A DNA stretch of 64,000 nucleotides, from contig NC_018396.1 in the NCBI RefSeq assembly GCF_000208865.1, positions 5,450,514-5,514,513 of the forward strand. Reading direction: 5' to 3'. This document shows, one piece after another, positions 12,901 through 24,070 of this stretch. The translations under genes and the position numbers were made by a program. This DNA comes from Neospora caninum Liverpool (Eukaryota > Apicomplexa > Conoidasida > Eucoccidiorida > Sarcocystidae). Position 1 is the first letter of the stretch. Each line of letters opens with the position of its first letter. The notes below the pieces were generated by a model. The model made no database searches. It worked only from the letters and a program-made list of their open reading frames with translations, and was not told where the DNA came from.

Positions 12901-13830
12901 AATGCCTTCCTCCTCCAGTTATGTCCGTGGTGGTGCGGTGTATACGTATGTATCCGGTTTTGTCGATGTCGATAATTGTTTCTCCGTCAGAGAGCGCTGG
13001 AGGTGGCTCCACTTACCTGAGAGACGCCCCAGCTACTGTCACTCGTTAATCAGCGTTTTGAAAGACAGGCACCACGTGCTTCCTTTTGTCATGGCTTTCC
13101 CATTCGCAGCAGAGACACATGGAGATCGATCCTTCGCCGGGAGAGAAAGTACGAGCAATACAATGTGCTCGAAGGAGGTCTGCCGCTCGGCCGTGCTCTG
13201 CCTCCCTCACAAAACTCCGGAGCAGATTCCGAACAGGGACTGGAAGCACTCGCAGAAGGAATCAAACGCGGATCATCTACATCGACTAAGACAGAGGAGA
13301 AACAGATACTCTTCTCTCGCAGAATCGAAACGCGAGATTCACAGTCCATTGCTTTGATGGAGAAGACGAACCCTCCCTCAGAGACGGGAGGAAGTTTCGG
13401 AGAAAGACTAAAAACACACTTTGCAGAAAGGCACAGCGCAGATGCTTTAAGAACAAAACTGGTAAATAAACAACGGGACACCAACCCTCTAGAACAGGAC
13501 GAACACCGAGAAGCAGAGGAAGAACTACCTCGAGGAACGCAGGATACTACCAAGGATGAACAGAGCGAAAATACCACAGAAAGCAACGAGCAGGAGGAAA
13601 ACCAAGGAACCGAAGGAAATGATGGGTTTATCTCTTTAGAAGCTCCACCTATTTACGACTGGGTATTAGGCTGGGGTCTGGAGAAGCCCTCCAACGAGTA
13701 TTTGGTAAAAGTCAAGCAACAGCTGCAGGGCACAGTTCACCGGGAAAGCTGGCTTCCCGCCGTCTGCTATACTCCACAGGCAATTAGCTTTGCCGTCTGC
13801 CAGAGAGACGGAAGCATAAACATCCACTAA
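9939..13830 (+). CDS. Secreted CAP/SCP-domain protein with intact tetrad (CAP copy 1)
   Basis: Five exons: 9939-10380, 11015-11181, 11728-11819, 12263-12445, 13110-13830 (534 residues, junction phases 1,0,2,2). The ATG at 9939 opens a signal peptide (hydrophobic to about residue 23), then a charged linker. The CAP domain (cysteine-rich secretory/antigen 5/PR-1 family) spans about 148-290: YHNYYR, WGHS, AENLYG, WFEEYREF, GHFTQMMW, LFCLYKPSGN. The four residues that form the CAP tetrad (His of WGHS, Glu of AENL, Glu of WFEEY, His of GHFT) are all present. Several Cys could form disulphides. Exon 5 adds a 240-residue tail: WRSILRRE, a long charged stretch, then a compact end with two Cys. CAP proteins are extracellular and often bind lipid or sterol; that role here is inference. 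The first donor (GTCAGT) is weak and was chosen by phase and by comparison with the paralogue at 15180-18761. Confidence 0.85.
12055..12192. repeat. AT/TATG/TAAA microsatellite cluster in CAP1 intron 3
   Basis: Two nearby runs of alternating TA, the second mixed with TGTATA and TAAA units, lie inside the intron between exons 3 and 4 of the first CAP gene. Confidence 0.9.
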
Positions 13831-15179
13831 AATAGAATATAGTGCTAGAATACAGTGCTGTATCACCCCGTGTATAGACGTAAATACACAAGCGGGTTTT
13901 GCTATATATACGTATAGGGGGGGGGGGGGGGGAGGAGGAGGGGACAAATCAAGGTACACGGATGGGAAAAAGTAGTATGCAGGTACGTAAGTGTCAACGT
14001 ATACACGCGTATGCACTTGCCATTCTCTGACCTCTCTTGTGCATTTCTGTCACGTACTCATTCTTGTCCCAACCAGGTACGAAACAGGCACTGGCTCGAT
14101 TGTCTCTCGTCCTCCTTTAAATGCCTGCCGTGCCTGGCACTGACGAAACGCACCATCCGTTATTAGGCAGAACCGACCACCTGTAGTGTTTCTCTCGATC
14201 AGAAAAACGCCTATCTCCTGCTCCGCGGTTCTCTCCAACGAGCGAAGCTTTAAGACTACACGACGGGCTACAAATCACGTGCATATCCTGCGGTACGTTA
14301 TTGCACGTATGCTTGTTCACATCCATCATCTCTAGATTTGTCTATTTGCACCGTCGCTGTGGGGATACCAGCCAAGATAAACACAACGCGGGAGACGAGC
14401 GGTATGTACATTCGATTCCCTGCCGTTTTAACTTCTACTGGGGGCTGTCCCGTGTGTGTGTCCGGTGTAGCTCTGCCTAGGCCGCTGGGGGCCAAGAGGC
14501 ACTTTCGAAGCCGTCCCACACAGCTGGAGACTCCGTGATTTCTACCCAGCTTCCACACGCATGCACTCGAGTGGTGGTGTGGCGCTTGTGTATGTTCAAC
14601 TCGGAAAAACTCGCGTTTGGTTTCCACGCGACGATTTGGATCCACATCGATCAGCCAAGACGGAAGGAGTGGAACACTCACGGCTCTCCTCAGTTGAACG
14701 CACCGCGAAAAAAAATTGGCAACACAAAGTGCCCCAGGCACAATCGTCCATCGCGACAGCAGAGACAATGCTTGCCTGCTTGGTCGGCTTCAAGGCAAAC
14801 ACTTGGCTGTTCCAGTTAACAACCCGGGAAGCCCGCATTTATTGGATGGAAAACGAAGGCAGATTATCCTGTCGTTTTGAAGGATTTTGGGTCGAAGGTG
14901 ACGAGACACACATCTGCACTCTATTCAACGACATTGGTATCCGTACCATGGCTCGACACTTGACAACTTAGAGACTTGTACGGGATGAGAAATACACATA
15001 CCGGATTGCGTGACGACGGACACCTTCTCGGATGTACACAAAACGACTGGCCTATTCGTCACCGAATGCCAGTCTTTCCTTCTTCCTGGGGTGTGTTCGA
15101 GCATGCGTTCCTTCTCTCACCGCCCTTCTCCATCTCAAGATCTGCAGCGCGGGACGTCCCCTCGCTGCTCTGTGCTGGC
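13831..15179. other. Convergent 3' flank between the two CAP genes
   Basis: The 1.35 kb between the two CAP stop codons must contain both 3' UTRs and polyadenylation regions. The only marked structure is a G homopolymer at 13917-13932. Open frames such as 14561-14971 have no domain or splice support and were not called. Confidence 0.6.
13917..13932 (+). repeat. Poly-G tract (16 G) followed by GAG repeats
   Basis: An unbroken G run continues into a short purine stretch of GGA units about 90 bases after the CAP1 stop codon, probably in its 3' UTR. It is likely to vary in length. Confidence 0.9.
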
Positions 15180-18100
15180 TCACGGCTCGTCAGCATCGCT
15201 CTGTTCTGCTGTCTGGAACTGATTCGAGCTGGCAATGTCGAGCTCTGCCTCATTCTCTCTCTCTGCACTGTGCTCGTCGACTTCCACCACCAGCAGTTCG
15301 TCCTGACCGTCGCGTCCCGTCAGCGTCATGAACAGTTTATCGATCCCGCCCTTTTCATCGATCGTCACACCCCGGCGGCCGCCCCTGGCTATGTCCATGA
15401 CTGATTCCTCCGATATGTCTTGACCCCACACTTCAGCGAGCCTTGGCCGCGGGGCGAGGCCAGATATCCCGCGGGGCCTCAGATCCATGCGGCCGGGCCA
15501 GGAGACCCGCCACAGCTCGTCGTGACCTTCGAATGTCTCGCCCACCATGGAGCTGCTCTGAGTCGCAAACTGGCGGCCGGCCTCCGAAAAACTCGATTCA
15601 GATGCGGAGGCTGGACGCTCAATGGCGCCACCGCCTTCCCGCAAAGCGTCTTCGCTTGTGCCGCTCAACCGAATGTGTAGAGACACGTCTGCCTCCTCCG
15701 AGGAAGCCGATAGCACTTCCTTCGCCTGCGTGCCGCCGGGTGCTGAGGCCTCGCGTTGCAGAATCGATTCCCACACTTCCGGCCTAGAGGAAAACACACC
15801 ACCCAAAATCAACATTCACGAGAAAGCTGGCCTTCGAAGCCCACACGCATGCTTCCTCATCAACACGTACGCGGAGACAGCACGGTCGATTCATCGGAAA
15901 GCAAAGTTGTTGGCAGGTTTCGACACCAGGAGAAACACCTGCACACACACAGGCGTATGTAGAAGCAAGAAGGCACTGAACTCAAAAAGGGAGGACGAGT
16001 TCTCCGTCGTGGGGCCACGCTCCGGTTGCTGCACACTCAAACTTCCGTCAGTCTGCGCACCAGTAACGTACTACAGATACCAGGAAAAGCACACGGGGAC
16101 CGAGCTCTGCACGTTTTGAAATATGGATAACATTAAAGATATACATGGATGCATTTATCTATTTATGTGCATGCGGTCTTAACTGCGCGCAAGTGCGCAT
16201 CATGCTTCCACCAGCATATATGTTCCAGGGCTCCAGAGCGGACGCCGGGGAGATTTTTGTGAACGCACCCAAAAATCACGTCTTCTGCACGCAAATCCGC
16301 GTTGTTCGGGCGGTGAGGGACCGAGCCGTAGAGACACACGAGCCAGTTGACGCCTCCCGCGCAGCTTCGGGTCCGCGCGCAGCCGATGCCAGTCGCTCTT
16401 CTGTGCATCATTCGAGCAAATTCGCCGACGCGAAACCCGGAAGCCAGCTCCTCAACTGGAGCACCTGGAAATTGCCTGAACCACAACGCGCAGGTGCACC
16501 CTGATGCTTTGTACACATGTCACAGCCGCTGCTCTTTTTGGTGCTCGTGGGCTCCGTCCTTTTCATGCACTCCCCATGCTTGGCGTTTCGCTCCCGTTTG
16601 GAAACGGTGATTCTCGTCTTCTGAAGCCTACCCGTCGAAGTGACGAAATTGAGAGAACCACGTTAGAGCCGCGAAACTGCAATCAGGCTCTTTGGCGCCA
16701 AACCAGTTCGCATCGAAAGCCTGAACGCGAACACCCGTGAGACAGAAAAACGAAAAATGGCTTGAGCTGGAGGGACCGCGTGACCGGCAAGTGTTCGTAC
16801 AGACGCAAAACCTTCCACGACGATCCCTTGACGGTGCGGAAGTGCACACAGGTAAGCCTGCACATTGCCACTCTACATATATATATATATATATATATAA
16901 AGTTACATGGATATGTAGTCTTCTCGGATATGTGCAAGCTGACTCTTGCTCGAAAATTTCGTGCTTGCGCCTGGCTTTCATGACTTACCCCGGGGACGAG
17001 GGGTCTCGGAGAGGGAAAAGGGTACGCTCCTCTGCAGTGCGTCAACGTCAGGCGCCGCACGAGTGCGGCCGCGTCTTCTCGCAGGGTCGTCGTAGCTTTG
17101 ATCGGTTCGAGAGGATGTTCGAGGCCCTCTTGGCGGTACCAGTTTATGTACCGCAGGCACTCTGAAAAGAATGGGGAAGATGCAAGCCAGCGAATTTTCC
17201 TTTTACACGAAAGAACCGGAGAAACAACCAGCAAACTCTACTGGGCGACACACAGAGACTCTGCTCACTGAACCACATCACATGCATGTTCATACGACCT
17301 TGCATGAACATATATACCTTTATATATACACATGTAGACGACGTACGTATTTATAGAGAGTAAGAGCAGAAGTGATGAAGACAGACTCGTCGATTTTGAC
17401 GACCTCGACGTCTGAACAGGACTTGGCGAGGCATAGCGAAGAAGAAGAGATTTTGTCTCCACTTGAAGCGTTCCCAGGTCCACACATCTTACCAGCCTTT
17501 TTCCAGTGCCGCCAATGCAGCCACCCCGTCAAGTAGGTAATAAAATAAACTTATGTATATGTATATGTATATATGCAGTTCACACGTAGGTAGCTCTAAA
17601 ATGATAAATATGCATCTGATATATAAGCAGGTGTGATGGTGCGTCATTGTGAGAGAAGATGTTGAGGTTCTCTCTCGTCTCACTGTCTGTGACGTCTTCG
17701 ACATCAACCCAGTGCTCCGCCGACGCGGACGGCTGACCCGCGCCAGAAATGAGATGGGTGGGAGGCGGAAGGTGGCGGAGGCGTCTCCGGAGGTACTTTC
17801 TCATGGGTCGGTTTCGCAGGCGCATTTCTGTTTGGGGGGTGAAGGCGGGTTCGTGGCTGCTTGGCATGGAGGAAAAGTCCAGCAAGTTTGACTGCGGTTC
17901 CACATGCAAAGGCGACGGCGAGACGCGTTCTGCCTGCGGAGACAAGCGGTGGTCGCCTCCTGTCTCTGTCGCTCTCTGGTTTTGGCCGTGGCCACCGCGG
18001 TCGCCCTCCGCGTCGCGAACAACGCGACTTAATGCCCCCGCAGCAGCCTGAGGGACAGACACGGCCTCGCCCGGGAGCTCCGAGGTCGACGGCGTCGCAA

Positions 18101-18761
18101 GGCCAGTGGTCTCAGGCTCATCTGCGAGGATTGGAGCCGCGAGAGCGAAGCCCGATAGTGCAAAAGAATCTACGTGGCGCCGGACCTCACGCCGCCCACC
18201 GGAAGGGACAGCGACGTCCCGGAGTGGTGCCAGCGGGGAAACAACGCCACACGCAGTCGCCTCGTGGGTTCCACAGTCCCACCGGTCGGGGGAGGGTCGA
18301 GGAGCCTGAGGCCTCAGGAGCGAAAGAAAGAAAACGAAAAGGCAGAGAGAGGCGACTTGCGAGAAGCCCCAGGGAGAGCGTCGCCGACGGGGTGAGAGGG
18401 AGCGCGCGTCGCGGCGGGCAAGGTAACGGCGGGGAGACAACAGAAGGGCGGGGCCGGGAGGACGCGCAGGAACAGAAGGGGAGGCGCAAGGAGAAAACGA
18501 AGTTGCAGGCAAGGGAGATCCAGCAAGACAGGAAGCATGCAGGGTCGAAGATGGGCTGCGTGAGGCTAGAGGTCGAGGCGCTAGAGCAGTTCCGTGGCCG
18601 AGTGGACGCGGTATCGGGTCTCCAGACAGAGGCGAGACACGGCGAACCGCGCTGCGACCTGCCTTTTCGGGTTCTCCTTGCGGCTTCTTACGCTGCGTCT
18701 TCACCGTCCACGGCCAATCGGGTCTCCCCCCATTTAGCGATTCGAGAACGCGGCGCTCCAT
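15180..18761 (-). CDS. Divergent CAP/SCP-domain protein lacking the CAP tetrad (CAP copy 2)
   Basis: Five exons on the minus strand: 18761-17684, 17161-16989, 16720-16632, 16475-16269, 15783-15180 (716 residues). Junction phases 1,0,2,2 match CAP copy 1 exactly. Exon 1 encodes 359 mostly Pro/Ser/Arg-rich residues with a hydrophobic segment at 134-149 (ASLCLFVFFLSLL), a possible recessed signal or signal anchor. It ends in VEDVTD, as exon 1 of copy 1 ends in AEDVTD. The CAP region follows: CLRYINWYR, LVPG, WFSQFRHF, GEFARMMH, CARTRSCAGG, LVCLY. Against copy 1, the tetrad positions have become non-His, Ala, Gln and Glu, so a conventional metal or tetrad site cannot form. Exon 5 begins WESILQRE, like WRSILRRE of copy 1, and ends in an acidic tail. 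It is probably secreted or membrane-anchored. The start is the only Met before the hydrophobic segment. Confidence 0.75.
16876..16900. repeat. (TA)n microsatellite in CAP2 intron 2
   Basis: A run of alternating TA of about 24 bases lies between exons 2 and 3 of the minus-strand CAP gene. Confidence 0.9.
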
Positions 18762-21700
18762 CGTGCTGCGCCCCGCCTCGCGCTTTTACGGCGGGACGGG
18801 CGACGACTCTAGAAATAGAGCGCTGAGGAATGCGCGGCCGCTCCAGGGTTTCCTCTGGAGACAGCCGCGGACAGCCCTGCGGAGTCGGAGGAAGGAGGTG
18901 AAGACTCGAGACAAGAAAACCGAATCTCGAAGCCCATATCTTCTCTGTCCACCGGCACCGCGAAGCACTCGCAGCCGCTGCCGATCGCCAGCGGGAAAAG
19001 GGCGAAACTCAAGTTCGTGGCGGTCCCCAACGAGACGAAAGAGGCCCAAACGTCATCGAGTTTCGGCAAACAGGAACCCTCATGCAGACTTTTTACCGGG
19101 GTGGCGTCGATGCCCCGGTCTCGGATTGCCCCGAGCCGATTACCCGAAAACCGCCAGCCGGGGAGAGCTGCATTGCCTGCAGAGGAGAGAAGTCCGCCCC
19201 CCTACAGAGAGGTTCACAGTCCCCGCTGCAAACTCTTACGAGGCATGCTTGGACCGTTTTCTCTCGACTGCGCATTCCAGCACGGGTCGGTTACACCGCC
19301 AGCCCTCTCCTCAATTCTGTTGTATGCAAAACGGCGGGCACGTAACTGGGGCGGAGATGCGGAACACGAGCCGTTCTTCTTCCCAATAACAGACACCGCA
19401 GAATGCCAGGTTGCTGCGAAAAGCACTTGCAGCCGAAAAAAACAAAACATGTGGAATGGGTGGCCTCGAAACCAGAAAAAAACAAAACAAAGGCAGAGAG
19501 ACCATCCGCTGCAACCAGCGCAGTGTACGTCCGGGGCCCCACGAGCGTGTCGGGATGTTCCGCTTAGTGTGTAAGTCTCGGTGGAGGGAGTGGCCAGAGA
19601 GCTCCCCCAAAAGCGGCTTATGTCTTCTCGCAACACTTCCCCGCACCTTTCTGTCTGGGGGAGAAAAGGACGCCGAGCTCTGCTCTGACGTGAGCTCTCC
19701 TGTGCCGTCCGATTTTCGAAAGGGCTGCCGAATGCCCAACTGCCGGCGGACAAAGGAACCCCCCGGGGCTGAAGAACCCACCGCGACAGGCCCCGACAAT
19801 GTGCAGCCCCTGTGAGTTCTCCCTTCTCCCTCTTTTCAGTCGACAGACTCTTTAACAAACTTTCCCCGGGGAGAGAAAGACAGCGTACTGATTAGTGCCG
19901 TAGTAAAACTGCCAAGTCTGGAGTGGCCGCCTCTCGAGGGGTTTCACCACCCTCCCGTGGCTCTAACGTGCACGACGGCGAGCTGTCTACCAGGATACCC
20001 AACCGGATGGCGATGTGGACTTTTCGCCTCGGTCTGTGTGTGTCTCTGGCCCGGCTGCATCAGTCGTCCTCTCTTCCTTTATCGATTCGGCTTTCTTGCC
20101 TACCTAGGTATCCAGGAGTACAGCGTAGGTACGGTGTATGTATTACAAGGTGACTGTGTCCTACAGTGGAGGGGTTACGGAAATGAAGAGACTCGTCTAG
20201 TGGGGTGGGCAGCGCGTTGAAACGTGCCGCGTTAGCTAGTTCGCTCTCGCACGAGTTCCACGCCCTCCAAACAAACGCAAGGAGACACAGACCTACGTCG
20301 ATGTGTCGCTGGATTCTGACGGCGGTGCCCATATTCACACATCCAGCTCGGGAACAAACGTTTTTCGCCTTAAATACTGGTATAGCTGCAGCAGCGAAGC
20401 GAAGCGCAGAACATAGGTCGATGTCCAAAGTGGCTGCCGAAGTGTATCAACAACAGTAATACAGATCCTTCGGTGCAGGAAAATGTATACGATGGTGTTG
20501 CGTACACCATTTTTTTTGGTCGGCGGATCTTAACCTTTGTGCGATCAGCAGGCAGCTGGTTGTTCCTGCCCGGCTGCGCGTCTCTCCAAACCAAAGCGAA
20601 CAAATGTTTACAGCAGTGGCGTCAAACCAAGGACGTTCGACCTAGCCTCTGCGGACGAAACGTGGATCTTTGTGGAGAGTAAGGCGGGCGCGATTTGATG
20701 TGAGGCCTGGCCACAGGCCATGGGCCACCGCCAGCGTGGAGTAAAGAACGCTTCTCTTGCGCGTTTGCATTCTCGTGTTGGCCTCTCGCCGGCGGCTCAC
20801 CCGCCAGACTTGCTGCCGTCTTTGCCTTGCGAGACAGCGGCCGAGGTGTAACGCGCGAGAAAGGCGGATCGCAGCGGACCAAGACCGCAAAGACGTCGAG
20901 CGAGGCAGGACTCACAGTGAGACAGATCGCAAGAGAACAGCGAAAAAGATCAGGCAGGGAACACCAGCAAGGAGCGAAAGTGATGAGAGAGGATACGAAG
21001 GAGACAGAGTCGACTCTAGGGAGCTTCCCAGGCAGATCGGGAACTGGACAGGTCAATACAGATAGATCGTTGCAGATAGGTGGCAACGCCGCATCTGAAA
21101 AGGAGAGCGAGAGTCAAAAATCTTTGTAGACAAGCAGGTTGACACGACAGGTCCAGAGAGTGACCGCTCTCCACCTCGAAGGATGAAGAGGCCCGTGGTA
21201 GCACAGAGAAGGCTACAAGAAAAGGCGAAGAATGCCTCGCATGTGTGCGGCCCCTCCCGGGACGACGGCGATCCGATGCCGAATGCAGAACTGCCCCTGT
21301 CGGTTCTCGGCCGGCAAACAGCCTGGACCCGGCGCCAGGTTCAATCGCTTGAATAAACAGATGAAAAATCTGACGGCAACGCTGGACGAGCAGGACTCGC
21401 TCGAGAAAGACTGGAAACACCGCTGGCAAAGGTCATTTGCCTTTCGAGGTTCCTGGAGAAGATGTGCTCCGCAGTCGCATGAAGAAGCGCCGGAAAGCCC
21501 TCGGCGTCTTGAGGGGGCGCGGGCCCGCGAAGTGCATCGGAAGGGTCTGAAGCAAAAAGCGGAGGCAAAAAGAAGAGATGGAACCGGTCCTGGAAAGTGC
21601 GCTTGAGCACCACGTTTCAACACCTGCAGGCAGACTGGCGAGTCGTCGGCGGGAGAGACAAGAGTAGCCAGACAGCGGAACCTGCAGATGATCGAACGGA

Positions 21701-21895
21701 CCAGCGTTTCCGAATGACTTCACCGCGTGACTCCTCGATCGCAGGACTGTCCTTGCTCCCAGAACCCCTCTCGATATATATCCACACGTGTAAATATACC
21801 CTAAGCACGCTTCAGACTCTGTCTAGCCTAGGTGTCTGTTTCCGCTGCACAACCTCATGTTCACAGCTGCTGACGGCGGCTGAACGCTAGCCCCC
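18762..21895. other. Intergenic region, no gene seen
   Basis: About 3.1 kb between the CAP2 start codon and the derlin stop codon, both genes on the minus strand. It should contain the CAP2 promoter and 5' UTR on the left and the derlin 3' UTR on the right. Several open frames on both strands (for example 19017-19574 and 19214-19858) have no domain, leader or coherent exon borders. A GCATGC palindrome occurs near 19243. I see no RNA gene or repeat array. Confidence 0.55.
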
Positions 21896-24070
21896 TCAGG
21901 CGAACCCCGCAGCACTGAAGATCTTGCCTGTTCCCTGCGCGATCTCTTCATCGCCTTGCTCTCTGCGTTGTGGAAGTTCCCCGGCTCTCGTTTCCTGACC
22001 TCTTCTTCCGGTTGGATGTCGCGGAAAACCTACTGTTCGCGTGGTTGCTTGACAGTTAGCCAGTAAAGTCTCCTCTCTCAGTCTACCACGCTTCGTGCGC
22101 CTCCTCACCTTTGTCAGAAACCAGTAGAGCTCGCCGGAGCAGATGCCCAGGAGGCCCGGGACCGCCGCTCGGAGGGCCTGCGCATGCAAGACGTCGACGG
22201 CTAAGGCGCCGTAGGGGAGGTATTTTTGCGGGAGTTTTATGCCCATGATGAGCGATACGGGTGCTTCGGGATTCGTCCGACAGTTGTGGTAGAGAGCCGC
22301 GCTGGAGAGCGAAGAAGCGAAGAACGGCAGCTTGAGACAGCCCGCAATGCACGACAGGCTGGCGAATTGGAAGAGAAGGAACGTGAGCGTCTCAGCAGAC
22401 CGCGCGGCCGCGACGGCGCCGCTGGACGCCTCAGCGAGGCCCCTCGCAGTATGGCCTTCTCTGTCGGTTTCGGATTGGGGGCGCGAAGGAGGCGACGACG
22501 GAGATCGAGACGCGCGCCAGGCAGAACTCGCCGACCTTCCCAGTCCCAACACCCGCCTTTCGGGTTTCAAGCGGCGAGAAGCCGACGGGCGCGGGAGCAC
22601 GGGATCGTCGATGGAACCCAACGAGCCTGGAGAGAGGGCGACAGTCTCCTCCATGTGTCGCAGGGCTGTGTACGCCCCGTATATCCTGAGAACCGTCCCA
22701 AGAGACGGCGCCCCGAAGAACGTCCCCGCCGTGAACGGCCTCCAGAACTCGAAGGCCCGCAGCACCCGAGGCGCGTGCATGGCGAGCTGCTCGGGTGGAA
22801 GAAGGCCCTCCGGCTCGGCTGAAGGGCGAGCCAAGGAAACAGGAGACTGCGTCGGGTGTCTCGGGCCCTGAGAAAACGATGGAGGCTGCGCGGGGCCAGG
22901 CACTTTGGTGCGCAGGAATGTCGCGAGAGTCGGAGACGAAAGGAGAGTCAGCAGCAGCGACGCCGAACAGTAGAGCCTCGTGAGGGGAGGCACGGAGAAG
23001 TAGAAGGAGGAGAGGTGGGAGAGAGGCTGAACGATTCGGGTCTTTGCGGTCGCCACACGCGCTCCGATTTTGTTCAGCACCAGCCGTCTGCGGAAGGCTG
23101 GCATCTTTCGTCTGGAGAAAGAAGACGCAAGGCCACCCCTTGCCCCTCCTCTCAGCGAAAAAAGCCAGCTGAGCCGCTCGTCTGCTTCGCTAGACCTGCC
23201 GTCCGATTTGCATTCCCCGGCAGGACACACGCGAAAAGGCGAGTCATCAGCCTCATATGCATCGCTCGCCTGTTCTCTCTCCTCTCCCTCATCGGAAGGA
23301 AACAGCGAAGAGCAGGGCAGCGGCTGCGGATCACCGGGGGAAGCAGGGGAGGCCGTTTCCCAGGCGGTTTCAGTGGTAACACAGGGCGATGGAGTCGCCG
23401 GGTGAGAAGGCAGGGCCGGACTGCTACTGAGGCCTTCGCTGTCACGAGCATAGAACGAAGTCGCTCGCGGGTGGCCGAGAGAGAAAAGAGAACCATAACG
23501 CCTCCAAGTGGAAGAGGAAGAAGGAAAAAATGGTAGAGACGCAACGGGCGCGAGAGATGGGCGAGTGTACGAGACTCTGGTCCGGTGTACGCTCGACGCA
23601 GTCAGCTGGATCGGAGGGCCTGCATGGGCGTCGCTGGAGAGCTGAATGAGGTGAGACTGTGCAGGAGAGGGGAGCAGAGAGAGGACGAGAAAGACAGAGA
23701 CGAGGAGCCGCAGGGCAGGGCAGCACGAGGAAGAGACAAGAGAGACAGAGAGGGCGGCCACCCGGCACGGAAGAACAGAGGACTCAGCGCAAGACGAGCC
23801 GCTTGTCGCTGCTGTTGCACAATTCGCGCTCGCATCCGGAGGGGCGGAGAACAAAAGACGACGCTTGGTGGAGGGCGGCGCCAGAGAAGGCAGACACTGA
23901 AGAGGCCCCGAACACGGAAAGAGATCGCCGTCCTTCTCCTCGTTACCGACGGAAGACGCCGAAACGGACAAAGATGGCAACGCAGAACAACGAGAAGAAG
24001 GATGCCCCAGGTGACGGGGAAACTCAGGGGAGAGAGCCTGGACAGCCGCGTGGGCTGTCAAGGCCTCCAT
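21896..24070 (-). CDS. DER1: Derlin (Der1-like) protein with apicoplast-type leader
   Basis: Single exon; ATG at 24070, stop at 21896, 724 residues. A hydrophobic signal-like segment lies at about 103-135 (RLLVSVFLVLSLL), followed by a 200-residue Ser/Arg-rich stretch that could serve as a transit peptide. The derlin core runs from about 355 to 656: FYFSVPPLTRLY, the conserved WR pair in FEFWRPFTAGTFFG, RIYGAYTALRHMEE, further hydrophobic helices, and a final LGICSGELYWFL that carries the family GxxxG. Two low-complexity insertions (about 386-422 and 478-560) split the core. Derlins form the protein channel of ERAD. In plastid-bearing apicomplexans a duplicated derlin with bipartite leader works in the symbiont-derived ERAD-like import machinery of the second-outermost apicoplast membrane. 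That assignment rests on the leader; an ER derlin is the alternative. Confidence 0.82.
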   Translation of the reverse strand: MEALTAHAAVQALSPEFPRHLGHPSSRCSALPSLSVSASSVGNEEKDGDLFPCSGPLQCLPSLAPPSTKRRLLFSAPPDASANCATAATSGSSCAESSVLPCRVAALSVSLVSSSCCPALRLLVSVFLVLSLLPSPAQSHLIQLSSDAHAGPPIQLTASSVHRTRVSYTRPSLAPVASLPFFPSSSSTWRRYGSLFSLGHPRATSFYARDSEGLSSSPALPSHPATPSPCVTTETAWETASPASPGDPQPLPCSSLFPSDEGEEREQASDAYEADDSPFRVCPAGECKSDGRSSEADERLSWLFSLRGGARGGLASSFSRRKMPAFRRRLVLNKIGARVATAKTRIVQPLSHLSSFYFSVPPLTRLYCSASLLLTLLSSPTLATFLRTKVPGPAQPPSFSQGPRHPTQSPVSLARPSAEPEGLLPPEQLAMHAPRVLRAFEFWRPFTAGTFFGAPSLGTVLRIYGAYTALRHMEETVALSPGSLGSIDDPVLPRPSASRRLKPERRVLGLGRSASSAWRASRSPSSPPSRPQSETDREGHTARGLAEASSGAVAAARSAETLTFLLFQFASLSCIAGCLKLPFFASSLSSAALYHNCRTNPEAPVSLIMGIKLPQKYLPYGALAVDVLHAQALRAAVPGLLGICSGELYWFLTKVRRRTKRGRLREETLLANCQATTRTVGFPRHPTGRRGQETRAGELPQRREQGDEEIAQGTGKIFSAAGFA

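Noticed and set aside
16876..17234. Longer minus-strand open frame running through CAP2 exon 2 into the TA repeat
   Set aside because: It reads through a strong GTAAGT donor, and the repeat-encoded Tyr/Ile run is an artefact of intron sequence.
17861..18826. 321-codon plus-strand open frame
   Set aside because: Antisense to CAP2 exon 1. The CAP2 frame is supported by splice phase and by homology to CAP1.
22226..23536. Plus-strand open frames of about 200 codons
   Set aside because: Antisense to the derlin gene, whose fold and leader identify the true strand.
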